Counted from the stretch's first letter, positions 27,691 through 36,517 are shown. The stretch: 64,000 bases of DNA from Bradyrhizobium manausense (GCF_018131105.1 NZ_JAFCJI010000001.1:3038001-3102000), one strand, 5' to 3'. A program made the numbers and translations. The notes: generated from the letters alone by a model not told the origin.

Positions 27691-28644
27691 GTCTGCGGCC
27701 GCCTGCGCCGGGGCGATATGACCGATCATCGTCTCGATCTCCGTCTTGACGAGATCCGGCACCGCATTCTGCACCATGTGGCCCAGATCGGGCAGCACGA
27801 TCAATTTCGCATTCGGGACGGTCGCGGCGAACGGACGCGCGTGGATATCGGTCTTCACCGTCTTGTCGGGCGCTCCGGCGATGATCGTAACAGGCACTTT
27901 GATCTCGCCGTAGCGCGGCGCTTGCGCGGCCACTGACGCCTTCAGAGTCACGAGATCATAGGCATTGGCGATGAATTCGCGCGGACGCAGCAGCAGCGGT
28001 GTCGCGGACTCTTTCACGAAACCATCCGGCATCGTCTGCGGCAGGAACACGCTGCGCGCGCCAGATTCAGTGACGAAATAGCCGAGCGGCAGCGTGACGG
28101 TGTAGGCGAGCAGTGGGCCGATCACCGGCGTTGCGATGATCTCGTTGTAGCGGCCGACGCCGCCGCGCCAGGGATGGGTCACCGGCGCCAGCATCACGAG
28201 GCCGGCAACGCGGCTCGCGTAATCGAGCGCGAGGCGTGCGCCGAGCGCGCCGCTCCAGGAATGCACCACGAAGATCGCGCGATCGACCTCGAGCTTGCCG
28301 AGCGCCTCGTCGATCATCCGCGCCTGGATCTCCGGCGTCGAATCCTGCCGCCGCGCGCGGGTGCTCCAGCCATGGCCGGGGCGGTCGATCAGGATGACGC
28401 GATGCTGCTTGGCCAGGAGATCGCCGAGCGGATGCCGCATCACTTCCAGGTTCGAACTCGCGCCATGCAGCATCACGATCGGCACGCCCGCGTCGCGCGG
28501 GCCGATGTCGACGACATGGAGTGTCGCGCCATCGACCTCGATCATCCGGCCCTGCGGCGGAAAGGTCCGTTGCACGGCAAGAATGCCGGCCTGCGTGACC
28601 AGCGCCAGGAGCACCAGCGCTGTCACGACTGACATCACAATCAT
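27688..28644 (-). CDS. Alpha/beta hydrolase with N-terminal membrane anchor
   Basis: A 318-residue alpha/beta-fold hydrolase. A hydrophobic helix at residues 1-25 (MSVVTALVLLALVTQAGILA) anchors or exports it. The fold is marked by IVMLHGASSN (oxyanion HG), VILIDRPGHGWST, the nucleophile elbow VVHSWSGALGARL (HSWSG in place of the common GxSxG), and a terminal LPDLGHMVQ with the catalytic histidine. The start is uncertain: a GTG at 28749 adds 35 residues, and neither has a strong binding site. Convergent with cytochrome c. Substrate unknown. Confidence 0.8.
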   Translation of the reverse strand: MIVMSVVTALVLLALVTQAGILAVQRTFPPQGRMIEVDGATLHVVDIGPRDAGVPIVMLHGASSNLEVMRHPLGDLLAKQHRVILIDRPGHGWSTRARRQDSTPEIQARMIDEALGKLEVDRAIFVVHSWSGALGARLALDYASRVAGLVMLAPVTHPWRGGVGRYNEIIATPVIGPLLAYTVTLPLGYFVTESGARSVFLPQTMPDGFVKESATPLLLRPREFIANAYDLVTLKASVAAQAPRYGEIKVPVTIIAGAPDKTVKTDIHARPFAATVPNAKLIVLPDLGHMVQNAVPDLVKTEIETMIGHIAPAQAAAD

Positions 28645-28962
28645 CAGGAAGGTCCGGGCAATCCAGGGCACATCGCAGTTACGGGTGACGCAGCCGGCAG
28701 TTTCGCGCAAGCGCTTCCACCGAAAATGCCGCCCTGTGGATATGTGCACAATTCCCCGCGAAAAAGCTCAATGAAATCAATGGTCACGTCGGCCGTTCGC
28801 AAGTCCCTGACGGCTTCATGCAGTCGTCATCGCAGCTTCCTTATAATCGCCATGGTCGGTTCCGCCATTGAGACGCGGATGGGCGCCGATCCCTCCTCGC
28901 AACCTCAGGGGATTGCGGGAAAGACCGGCAGGATTGTCCTGGTTTGAACCGGAGGATTTTCG

Positions 28963-29145
28963 ATGAGCATCAGGTCGAAAGACACCGCGATCGACGAGAT
29001 CGTCGCAAGCTGCAACGGCGATCTGCGCGGTGCCGTGCGGGCGCTGCTTCTGATTAACGAGCACCTCGAGACGGAACTGGCAAAGGCCTATGCCGCAGCC
29101 ATCGATCGCGGTCTGGTCGAGCGCGGCACCAGCGTTCTGCACTAG
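28963..29145 (+). CDS. Small conserved hypothetical protein
   Basis: A 60-residue helical soluble protein (IDEIVASCNGDLRGAVRALL then LINEHLETELAKAYAAAIDR). GGAGG lies at good distance before the ATG and a TATAAT box is visible at 28842-28847. Similar small proteins are frequent in Bradyrhizobium. The upstream gap back to the hydrolase (about 320 bases with the shorter hydrolase start) contains nothing else. Convergent with the next gene, nine bases between stops. Confidence 0.65.
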   Translation: MSIRSKDTAIDEIVASCNGDLRGAVRALLLINEHLETELAKAYAAAIDRGLVERGTSVLH

Positions 29146-29154
29146 GTCGCAAGA

Positions 29155-29415
29155 CTAGCCCGCGCCGTCCTCGGCCTTTTCCTCGTCCGGCGTGAGCACG
29201 GGACAGGCGCGGATGGTCGAGCGCGCAAGCTTGGCATCGGCCTTGGATGTGTAGGGGCCGTCGCCGAACCAGACATCGCCGATGATGACCGGATTGCTGG
29301 TCACGATGTTGCATTTGCCGGTGGCGCGATTGCCGACCACCCAGAACATCCCGTCGGCCAGGCTCATCGTTCCCGACGCCAACAGCAAGCTGCAAGCACA
29401 GATCAAACGCTTCAT
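29155..29415 (-). CDS. Small exported hypothetical protein
   Basis: An 86-residue product with signal peptide (MKRLICACSLLLASGTMSLA, cut before DG). The mature 65 residues have FWVVGNRATGKCNIVTSNPV, a second cysteine in RACPVL, and an acidic end (TPDEEKAEDGAG). The Cys pair may form a disulfide. The start at 29415 has AGGAG upstream. No family name. Confidence 0.65.
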   Translation of the reverse strand: MKRLICACSLLLASGTMSLADGMFWVVGNRATGKCNIVTSNPVIIGDVWFGDGPYTSKADAKLARSTIRACPVLTPDEEKAEDGAG

Positions 29416-29540
29416 GGCTTTTGCTCCTGCCATGCAGGTAGACCTGCAGCGGCGCCGACAATAGTCCTTGCGACATTGCGCCTCCGATCGTGGTTAACCG
29501 GCGGGCGCCGCAATCGCTCGGGAAATGATCAACTTGTCGG

Positions 29541-30179
29541 CTAGATGTCGCGACCTTCGACCTTCTCGGTCAAGGCCTTCACCTGCTCGGGGATCTTCTC
29601 GAGGTGAGGATTGACGGCCAGCGCCTTGCGGTAGGCCTCGAGCGCGCGCTTCTCGTCGCCGACGTCCTGCATGATCATGCCGAGCCCCGCCAGCGCGCCG
29701 AAATGACGGGGTTCGCGGACCAGCACCTCGCGGATGTCGGCAAGCGAACGGGCATAGTCGTTCTGCATGTAATAAAGCGTGGCGCGCCGGTTCCAGGCTT
29801 CGATGTAGTCGGGCCGGAGCTTGATGACGGAATCGAGCAGCTTGATCGCGACATCGATCTTGTGCGCATCGACGGCCGCCTTGGCTCGCGCCATCAACAG
29901 CGCGGCGGTGTCGCTCGGGGTCTGGAGCCAGATCGCCCAGATCCGCGCCTCGACATGCTTGGCGCTGACATCGTCGGGGGCAGCCTTCAGCGCGCCGAAC
30001 AGGAAATCGAGATTCTTGGTGCGGTCGACCTTGGGCAGCTTGGCGGGCGCCTCCGGCAGCTTCTTCTGCTGCTTCGCTGGCGGGGCCGGACTATCCTGCG
30101 CCAGCGCCGGCGCGAGACCGGCGAGGCCGAGAACCAGGGCCAGGCACACCGTGCGCGGATGAGGGAATCTCACGATCAT
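29541..30179 (-). CDS. Exported TPR-repeat protein
   Basis: A 212-residue protein with an N-terminal signal (PRTVCLALVLGLAGLAPALA, cut before QDS). After a Pro/Lys-rich linker come three or four tetratricopeptide repeats, clearest at residues 110-200 (KLLDSVIKLRPDYIEAWNRR, YARSLADIREVLVREPRHFG and KRALEAYRKALAVNPHLEKI). It probably serves as a periplasmic protein-interaction scaffold. Starts at ATG 30179; stands alone on its strand. Confidence 0.82.
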   Translation of the reverse strand: MIVRFPHPRTVCLALVLGLAGLAPALAQDSPAPPAKQQKKLPEAPAKLPKVDRTKNLDFLFGALKAAPDDVSAKHVEARIWAIWLQTPSDTAALLMARAKAAVDAHKIDVAIKLLDSVIKLRPDYIEAWNRRATLYYMQNDYARSLADIREVLVREPRHFGALAGLGMIMQDVGDEKRALEAYRKALAVNPHLEKIPEQVKALTEKVEGRDI

Positions 30180-30304
30180 GGTGAAAGTCTAAACGCGCAA
30201 AGCCGCCCTTGCAAAGCAAAGGCGGCGTCAAACTCGCGTGAGACCGTGGTCTTGGGGAGCGTGCGCGCGAAGCGACCGCGAGGGCGATATCAGCCTTGCT
30301 GATA

Positions 30305-30430
30305 TCAGCCTTGGCGAGCCTTGAAGCGGCGCTGCACCTTGTTGATCACATAGACCCGGCCCTTGCGGCGGACCAAGCGGTTGGCGCGATGGCGACCGCG
30401 CAGCGACTTCAAGGAGTTACGGACCTTCAT
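30305..30430 (-). CDS. rpmJ: 50S ribosomal protein L36
   Basis: A 41-residue product, too short for most gene tables but unmistakable: [20 protein letters not shown], then [16 protein letters not shown] and a KARQG end. It belongs to the alphaproteobacterial zinc-free type (no cysteines, a short insertion relative to the 37-residue form). Located in the large subunit near the peptidyl-transferase region. Monocistronic here; a GATATCAGCCTT direct repeat overlaps its 3' end. Confidence 0.95.
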   Translation of the reverse strand: MKVRNSLKSLRGRHRANRLVRRKGRVYVINKVQRRFKARQG

Positions 30431-30640
30431 GGCAGAATCCTGAACGTTCGAAAGGCCGTGTTCGGCACTACCGTTTCGGCACGCGCGAATGTGGCAAAAT
30501 GAGATCTTTCCCGCTGGCGGACCGACCGCCCGGGATGGGGCGGTTCTTAAGGCATGGAGGGCGCGCGTGTCAATGCAAACGGCCCTTGCCGAACCGATTA
30601 ACCCACGGATTGAGCGGAGAAAGGGCTGAAACGGTCCCTT

Positions 30641-31075
30641 TTAAGCCGGGAATTCGACCATGGCCTCGCCGGTTGCGACCCGCTCCTGGTCCTGGTTCCT
30701 CACCACGACATCAATGAGGACCCAACGCGCTTTCGCCGTGACCCGCTTTGCCTTGATGATTCCCGACGGATGGATGGTGTCGCCGGGGCGCACAGGCTTC
30801 ACCCAGCGGGTCTCCAGCCGCCGGTGGATCGCGCCAGCCGGATAGGCCCAGTCGGTCAGCATGCGCGAGATCAGACCGAAATTGTTCATGCCATGCATGA
30901 TGACGCCGCCAAACTGCGTCTTGCCGAATTGGCCCTTCATGTAGTCGTCGTCGAGATGAAGCGGATTGTAGTCGAGCGAGGCATCGCAGAACTGACGAAT
31001 GGACTCGCGCGAAACCGCGAAGCTCGGGCCTTCGATCGTGTCGCCCGCATTGATGCCTTCAAATGTAACGGTCAT
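30641..31075 (-). CDS. MaoC-family hydratase (hot-dog fold)
   Basis: A 144-residue single hot-dog domain of the MaoC/R-specific enoyl-CoA hydratase type. The hydratase signature DYNPLHLDDDYMKGQ near residue 40 supplies the catalytic Asp and His; FGGVIMHGMNNFGLISRML follows. The start at 31075 fits family alignment. It follows the FAS1-like dehydratase gene by eleven bases on the same strand; the two probably form a heteromer as in two-subunit hydratases of acyl-CoA degradation. Confidence 0.88.
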   Translation of the reverse strand: MTVTFEGINAGDTIEGPSFAVSRESIRQFCDASLDYNPLHLDDDYMKGQFGKTQFGGVIMHGMNNFGLISRMLTDWAYPAGAIHRRLETRWVKPVRPGDTIHPSGIIKAKRVTAKARWVLIDVVVRNQDQERVATGEAMVEFPA

Positions 31076-31086
31076 GGCGCCCTCCC

Positions 31087-31563
31087 TCAAACCGGCCGGA
31101 TAGTCCAGCCGCGGCCGGAACAGATGACGTCGCCATTCTGGTTGAGGAAGACGTTGTCGTGCACCACGAACAGCCGCTCGCGCTTGATGAACTTGTCGAG
31201 GGCACGCGCCTGCAAGGTGATGACGTCACCTGGGCGGGCCGGAATGTTGTAGCTCCAGGACTGCCCCGCATTGACCGTGCCGGGCGAGCGCATCCAGTCG
31301 TCCGCCGGCGTGCATGCGAACATCAGCATGATGTGGATCGAAGGCGGTGCGATCAGGCCACCGTAGCGGGTCGTTTTGGCGTAGGCCTCGTCGAAATAGA
31401 GTGGATGGGTCTCGCCGACCGATTTGCAGTAAAGCTCGATCGCCTCGCGCATCAGGCGGTAAGGAAGCGTTTTGCGCGGCTCGCCGGGAACGATCTCGTC
31501 CCACACCTTGCGCGATTGGGCGTCCTTCCAGAAATCGGTCTCAAAGGCCTGCGCCTCCGCCAT
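31087..31563 (-). CDS. MaoC-like (FAS1-type) dehydratase, N-terminal partner
   Basis: A 158-residue hot-dog protein of the MaoC_dehydrat_N type, normally the non-catalytic partner of a MaoC subunit. Stretches such as RLMREAIELYCKSVGETHPL, AKTTRYGGLIAPPSIHIMLM and YNIPARPGDVITLQARALDK are typical. GGAGGTGGAGA precedes the ATG at 31563. First gene of a two-gene operon with the MaoC hydratase; divergent from the amidohydrolase across a 37-base palindrome, suggesting one pathway. Substrate unknown. Confidence 0.85.
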   Translation of the reverse strand: MAEAQAFETDFWKDAQSRKVWDEIVPGEPRKTLPYRLMREAIELYCKSVGETHPLYFDEAYAKTTRYGGLIAPPSIHIMLMFACTPADDWMRSPGTVNAGQSWSYNIPARPGDVITLQARALDKFIKRERLFVVHDNVFLNQNGDVICSGRGWTIRPV

Positions 31564-31640
31564 TCTCCACCTCCCGCTTCCTTTTTGTTGCCGGGACACT
31601 AGCGCAACGATGCCGATCGGCAAAAGCTGTCGCGGGGAGC

Positions 31641-31677
31641 TTGCCAAATTCGTTATATCATATAATCAATTCGGCAA
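31641..31677. promoter_or_regulatory. 37-base operator-like palindrome in a divergent promoter
   Basis: Outer arms TTGCCAAATT and AATTCGGCAA (one mismatch) and inner arms TTATAT and ATATAA share the same centre at 31659. It is an AT-rich island in GC-rich DNA and includes a TATAAT at 31661-31666, 29 bases before the amidohydrolase start. A regulator bound here would block both divergent promoters. Confidence 0.7.
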
Positions 31678-31694
31678 CCCGTCGGGAGGAAACC

Positions 31695-32579
31695 ATGCCG
31701 AAGCTGAAGCTGCCTGATATCGAAAATGTCGTCGCCATCGACATCCACACTCATGCCGAGGAACCCTGCGGCACCCATGCCGACGACGGCTACGACGATT
31801 TCCAGGCGCAGATGGCCGACTATTTCAAGTCGCCGCACAAGCATCCGCCGACGGTACCGGAGACAGCGGCCTACTACCGCTCCAAGAACATCGCCGCGGT
31901 GATCTTCCCGGTTGATGCCGAGCGCGAGACCGGTTTCCGCCGTTACAAGAATGAAGAGATGCTGGAGATCGCATCCGATCATCTTGACGTCCTGATCCCG
32001 TTCGTCTCGATCGACCCGCACAAGGGCAAGCTCGGCGTGCGCGAGGCGCGCAAGCTGATCGAGGAATACGGCGTGCGCGGCTTCAAATTCCATCCGACGA
32101 TGCAGGGCTTCTACGCCAACGACCGCATGGCCTATCCGCTCTACGAAGAAATCAACAATGGCGGCGCGATCGCGCTGTTCCACACCGGCCAGACCGGCGT
32201 CGGCTCGGGCATGCCCGGCGGCATGGGCATGCGGCTGAAATATTCCAACCCGATGTACATGGACGACGTCGCGGCCGACTTCCCCGACCTCAAGATCATC
32301 CTCGCCCATCCCTCCTTCCCCTGGCAGGAAGAGGCGCTGTCGGTCGCGACCCACAAGCCGAACGTCTATATCGACCTCTCGGGCTGGTCGCCGAAATATT
32401 TCCCACCGATCCTGGTGCGCTATATCAACTCGATCCTGCAGGATAAGATGCTGTTTGGCTCGGACTGGCCTGTCATCACACCGGACCGCTGGCTGTCGGA
32501 CTTCGCCAAGATCGACATCCGCGACGAGATCCGGCCGAAAGTGTTGAAGGCCAACGCGCGCAAGATTTTGGGGATCTGA
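31695..32579 (+). CDS. Amidohydrolase-family metal-dependent hydrolase/decarboxylase (ACMSD-like)
   Basis: A 294-residue TIM-barrel protein of the amidohydrolase-2 family. The metal-binding HTHAE (IDIHTHAEEPCG, near residue 17) opens the barrel; VRGFKFHPTMQGFYAND near 120 and IILAHPSFPWQEE near 200 give further ligands; LFGSDWPVITPDRWLSDF near 255 provides the final Asp. Relatives include ACMS decarboxylase, 2,4- or 2,6-dihydroxybenzoate decarboxylases and lactone hydrolases. GGAGGAAACC precedes the ATG. Divergent from the MaoC pair; downstream lies a decayed copy of its 3' part. Confidence 0.85.
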   Translation: MPKLKLPDIENVVAIDIHTHAEEPCGTHADDGYDDFQAQMADYFKSPHKHPPTVPETAAYYRSKNIAAVIFPVDAERETGFRRYKNEEMLEIASDHLDVLIPFVSIDPHKGKLGVREARKLIEEYGVRGFKFHPTMQGFYANDRMAYPLYEEINNGGAIALFHTGQTGVGSGMPGGMGMRLKYSNPMYMDDVAADFPDLKIILAHPSFPWQEEALSVATHKPNVYIDLSGWSPKYFPPILVRYINSILQDKMLFGSDWPVITPDRWLSDFAKIDIRDEIRPKVLKANARKILGI

Positions 32580-32700
32580 AGCGCGGACTCATGAATTGGC
32601 GGAGGCCGCTTGCCCTTCGAGGCGGCCCCGCACCCGAGGCTTCTATCGTCCGCTCGTGAGCCAAGCGCGAACGTCATCGCGATGCCCGATCGCATCGGCC

Positions 32701-32845
32701 AGAGGCGCTGTCGGTCCCCGCCCCGAACGTCAATATCGACCTGCCCGGCCGGTCGCAAAAGTATTTCCCGCCGATCCTGGTGCGCCACATCAACTCGATC
32801 CTGCAGAATTAAGAGGCTGTTCGGCTGGGACCGCCCCGTGACCAG
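32701..32845 (+). pseudogene. Decayed remnant of a second amidohydrolase gene
   Basis: This stretch aligns base by base with 32327-32475 of the intact gene: GAGGCGCTGTCGGT, CCGAACGTC, TATCGACCT, TATTTCCC, CCGATCCTGGTGCGC and ATCAACTCGATCCTGCAG recur in order. Small insertions, a frame change and an in-frame TAA destroy the reading frame. The bases between 32580 and 32700 show only patchy resemblance. From 32846 to 33103 I see no gene or signal. Confidence 0.8.
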
Positions 32846-33103
32846 GCTGCTCTCCTCTCGATAACCGTCGCGCGCCTTTAGAGCAAAGCCGCTTTCGCGA
32901 AACGACATGCGTGACCCAACGCACGTTCCGCGCCGAAGCGGCGTGCCAAAGATATCCGTCAGCCCCCTGTCAGGAACGAAAGCTTCCATGAACCAGGATG
33001 GGGGAAGCGCACTCGACCTCGTTCAGTGGGCGTTTTGATGCTGACTTCGTGAATCAGGGTTGTCGCCACATCGGCCGTCGACCATAATCTCTTGGTCCCG
33101 ACA

Positions 33104-33715
33104 ATGAACAATGCCCGATCCATGAGTGAGCCAGAAGCACAAGCTGAGGTTTCCGGGGGCGCGCTCGGCGGGCAAGACCAGCCTCCACGCCAGGAGCCGC
33201 CTCGCGGCAGGAAGCCTGGCTTGTCTCGGAGCATCCTGATCGGAATTGCTGGCGGGCTTGTGATCGCTGGAATAGCAGCAATCGTCGTATTGCCCGGCGT
33301 CGTCCGCGACAAGCCAGTTGCTGTTGGTCAGGAATCGACTCTGGAAGTGCTTGTTCCAGGCGACATCAGCGCAGCTCTTCCGACCCTCGATCCTGGGACT
33401 TCGAAGGCAGCGGTGGATGACGCGAAGAACTGCAAGGTGCCGCTGGCATGGGTGACGTTGACGCAACGAAACGGGCATGGCGGCATGGTGCGTGTCCGCT
33501 CGGGACAATATCTGTCGCCGCCGATCAAGCTCACCGTCGCTCCCCAGCGCGTCGCCATTCCCTATCCGGCGCCATATCCCACCGGCCGCGGGGTTCTGAC
33601 ACTGGTCGGCGAAGCAGACCAGGTGGGATTCTACCTGACGCCCGGGGGCATCCACGACGTAAACGGCACCTACCCCGTCAACGTGCATTGGCAGGTCCGC
33701 AACCCCTGCCCATGA
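33104..33715 (+). CDS. Single-pass membrane protein, first gene of AAA-protease cassette
   Basis: A 203-residue protein of unknown family. Residues 1-42 are polar, Pro/Arg/Gln-rich (QPPRQEPPRGRKPGLSRS) and positively charged before the membrane. A 23-residue hydrophobic helix (ILIGIAGGLVIAGIAAIVVL) follows, giving a cytoplasmic N-terminus and about 135 residues outside. The outer domain looks all-beta with two cysteines (DDAKNCKVPL and the terminal NPCP) that could pair. The start is uncertain: ATG 33104 or 33122, both with weak binding sites. It precedes the AAA-protease gene by 75 bases and a CCTGCCCATGAA duplication spans its stop. Confidence 0.7.
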   Translation: MNNARSMSEPEAQAEVSGGALGGQDQPPRQEPPRGRKPGLSRSILIGIAGGLVIAGIAAIVVLPGVVRDKPVAVGQESTLEVLVPGDISAALPTLDPGTSKAAVDDAKNCKVPLAWVTLTQRNGHGGMVRVRSGQYLSPPIKLTVAPQRVAIPYPAPYPTGRGVLTLVGEADQVGFYLTPGGIHDVNGTYPVNVHWQVRNPCP

Positions 33716-33790
33716 ACTCCTGCCCATGAATGCTCGAACGGGTATTGTGCAAATAGGCGAACGCGACGCCGCGATCAGGAATTGCCGGCA

Positions 33791-36493
33791 ATGAAAAACT
33801 TCTTCCGCAACCATCCGATGGTCGGCATATGCATCGCGATGATTGTGGCCGCGATCGCCACTCAATGGATCCTTAATCCAAGATCCGGTCCGCTCAGTGC
33901 ATTGACGTGGGCCAACTCGCTCACGATCGGCGCCGTGCTTCTGATCATGTTGGCCGGGATCGCGTTGACCTATGTGGCGATGCGGCTCGGCAGCGATCCC
34001 AGCGGATTCGGATTGGTCCCTGTCGGGGAGGGCTATACGGTCGGCCGCCGGCTGAACGTGGACTCTCCGGCCGTGTCTGTCCGCAGCGCCGACGAAGTGC
34101 TCGACGAGATCGACCAGATGATCGGCCTCAGCTCCGTCAAGGAAGAGGTCAACAAGCTGCTGGCCGGCATCGAAGTCGAGCGCAAGCGCCGCGAACAGGG
34201 CTTGCCCGTGGCGAGGGTGAGCCGGCACATGGTGTTCACCGGGCCGCCCGGCGTCGGCAAGACCGAGATCGCGCGCGCCCTGGGGGAGATCTACCGCTCG
34301 CTCAAAGTGCTGCGCAAGGGACATGTGGTAGAGGTGCAGCGCGCCGACCTGGTCGCAGGCTATATCGGGCAGACGGCGATGAAGACGCTCGACAAGTGCA
34401 AGGAGGCGCTCGACGGCATTCTCTTCGTCGACGAAGCTTACGCGCTCGCAGGCGAAGGGAAGGATTTCGGCCAGGAGGCCATCGCGACGCTGCTCAAGTT
34501 CATGGAAGACAACCGCGACCGCATCATGGTGATCGCCGCCGGATACCCCAATGAAATGCGGCGCTTCATCGCTACCAATCCGGGTCTGGCGAGCCGCTTC
34601 AACAGAACCATCGAATTCCCGGCCTATGAGCCGAAAGAGCTGGCTGCGATCTTGCGATTGATGGCCACGCGGCAGCGCGCAGAGTTGCCGAACGAACTCG
34701 AGCAAAGCCTGGTCCCCTGGATCGAATCCCAATGGAGGAGCGAGGGCTGGGGCAATGCTCGCGAGATGCGCAACCTTCTCGATAAGGCGTCCGAAGCCCA
34801 GTCCCTGCGCGTGGCCGCCGACCCGACGGCCGACATCAGCAGGATCGAGATGGTCGATTTCGAAAGCGTCGGCGTGAATCTGGTGCGAACGCGCGCGCCG
34901 CCGCCGCCGGCGCTTCCGCCCGTGCCGGCCATACCAACTTCGCCTCCGCTCCTCGTTCAACAATCGACGATGCCTGCTTCGCCGGACCATCTGGCGCCAC
35001 GCCCTATGCGCAGGCTGAAGGTGGAGGCCAGCATCCCCCTTGAACGCACGCTCGATCAGGCGCTCGACCACCTCGAAGAGATGGTCGGGCTGGAGCCGGT
35101 CAAGGAGGAGGTGAACAAGCTCATGTCGGGGCTCGAAGTAGAGCGCATACGGCGCGAGCAAGGGCTCGTCATCGCGCCCATCAGCCGGCACATGGTCTTT
35201 ACCGGTCCGCCCGGCGTGGGAAAGACCGAGGTCGCGCGCGCACTCGGCGAGATCTATCGTTCACTCAACGTGCTGCGAAAAGGTCATCTGGTCGAGACTG
35301 ACCGCTCGGGTTTGGTGGCAGGTTATATCGGCCAAACCGCTGCCAAGACGCTCGACAAGTGCAAGGAAGCGCTGGACGGCATCCTGTTCATCGATGAAGC
35401 GTATTCGCTCGCCCGACCGGGTAACGATTTCGGCCAGGAGGCGGTCGATACGTTGCTCAAATTCATGGAGGACAACCGAGACCGCATCGTCGTCATTGTC
35501 GCGGGTTACCCGAACGAGATGCAGCGCTTCATCAACAGCAATCCGGGGCTCTCCAGCCGCTTTACCAAGACGATCGAGTTTCCGCCCTATGCCGCAAACG
35601 AGCTCGCCGCCATCCTGCGGGTGATGGCAAAGCGACAGAACTTCGTCTTGCCGGATGATCTCGAATCCAGCCTCGATCCCTGGATCAGGGTCGGCATGCG
35701 CAACAAATCCTGGGGGCAGGCGCGCGAGATGCGAACGCTGCTCGAGCGCGCGCGCGAGGCCCAGGCAATACGCGTTGCGCACGATCCCTCGGGGGATGTG
35801 CGCCAGCTCGCCATGGCAGATATCGACGCGGCGATCCGGATTTCCGGATATCGCGAGACCGCGCCGGAGACGATCAGCGATATCCTCGTCAGGATTCCCT
35901 CGCTGCCTCGTTCGGTCACCCCACTGTCGGACGGGACCTCCGCCCTGCAGGCCGCCGTCGTCACGGTCAAGATTGAAGGTGCTCACGGTAGCGGCTTTTT
36001 CATCTCCCGGGATGGTTATCTCCTGACCAACCACCATGTGGTCACGGAGAACAAGTTCGTGACGATCAAGCTGACGACGGGCCGTCAGTTGCCCGGCGAA
36101 GTGGTGCGAACCAACAAGACACGGGACATCGCCCTGATCAAAGTGAATGAATCGGGAATGCCGCCGCTCCCGCTGCGGCTTGACCCTCCCGAGGTAGCCT
36201 CCGAGGTCTATGCGGTAGGAACGCCGCGCGATGAGAAATATTCGACGACCATCACCAAAGGCATCGTCAGCGCCTATCGCACGGAAAAGGATCTTACGCT
36301 CCTGCAAAGCGACGCTGCCATTCATCCCGGCAACAGTGGAGGGCCGATGGTGGACCAGTTCGGCAATGTCGTCGCTGTCAGCGTTTCCGGATTCGCCATC
36401 TCCGGGGTGAGCACGAGCATCAATTTCTTCATTCCCATCGCCGATGCGCTCAAGTACCTCGCCGTCGAACTGATCAGCCAGGACGTGGCATAG
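33791..36493 (+). CDS. Membrane-anchored tandem CbbX-type AAA+ ATPase fused to a trypsin-like serine protease
   Basis: A 900-residue protein. Two membrane helices near residues 10-28 and 43-64 probably leave the rest in the cytoplasm. AAA1 spans about 96-350: Walker A GPPGVGKT 151-158, Walker B ILFVDEA 210-216, NPGLASRF with arginine finger near 263-270. After a Pro-rich linker (366-400), AAA2 spans about 415-690: Walker A 472-479, Walker B ILFIDEA 531-537, NPGLSSRF 584-591. Both are CbbX/SpoVK/EccA-type and very alike. Residues 715-890 are an HtrA-like chymotrypsin-fold protease with triad His749 (TNHHVV), Asp779 (TRDIALIKV) and Ser849 (GNSGGP). There is no PDZ domain. The likely role is ATP-driven remodelling coupled to regulated proteolysis; substrate unknown. 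The ATG at 33791 is chosen over an upstream TTG. Same strand as its two neighbours, 24 bases before the Sel1 gene. Confidence 0.85.
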   Translation: MKNFFRNHPMVGICIAMIVAAIATQWILNPRSGPLSALTWANSLTIGAVLLIMLAGIALTYVAMRLGSDPSGFGLVPVGEGYTVGRRLNVDSPAVSVRSADEVLDEIDQMIGLSSVKEEVNKLLAGIEVERKRREQGLPVARVSRHMVFTGPPGVGKTEIARALGEIYRSLKVLRKGHVVEVQRADLVAGYIGQTAMKTLDKCKEALDGILFVDEAYALAGEGKDFGQEAIATLLKFMEDNRDRIMVIAAGYPNEMRRFIATNPGLASRFNRTIEFPAYEPKELAAILRLMATRQRAELPNELEQSLVPWIESQWRSEGWGNAREMRNLLDKASEAQSLRVAADPTADISRIEMVDFESVGVNLVRTRAPPPPALPPVPAIPTSPPLLVQQSTMPASPDHLAPRPMRRLKVEASIPLERTLDQALDHLEEMVGLEPVKEEVNKLMSGLEVERIRREQGLVIAPISRHMVFTGPPGVGKTEVARALGEIYRSLNVLRKGHLVETDRSGLVAGYIGQTAAKTLDKCKEALDGILFIDEAYSLARPGNDFGQEAVDTLLKFMEDNRDRIVVIVAGYPNEMQRFINSNPGLSSRFTKTIEFPPYAANELAAILRVMAKRQNFVLPDDLESSLDPWIRVGMRNKSWGQAREMRTLLERAREAQAIRVAHDPSGDVRQLAMADIDAAIRISGYRETAPETISDILVRIPSLPRSVTPLSDGTSALQAAVVTVKIEGAHGSGFFISRDGYLLTNHHVVTENKFVTIKLTTGRQLPGEVVRTNKTRDIALIKVNESGMPPLPLRLDPPEVASEVYAVGTPRDEKYSTTITKGIVSAYRTEKDLTLLQSDAAIHPGNSGGPMVDQFGNVVAVSVSGFAISGVSTSINFFIPIADALKYLAVELISQDVA

Positions 36494-36517
36494 CTGCAAA
36501 CGAAGCAATCGGCCAAG

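Noticed and set aside
30287..30312. Tandem GATATCAGCCTT repeat at the end of rpmJ
   Set aside because: Only two units; too short for a meaningful repeat array and partly inside the L36 coding sequence.
32610..32864. 84-codon frame over the amidohydrolase remnant
   Set aside because: It reads the remnant out of frame relative to the intact gene; the DNA similarity shows a fossil, not a new gene.
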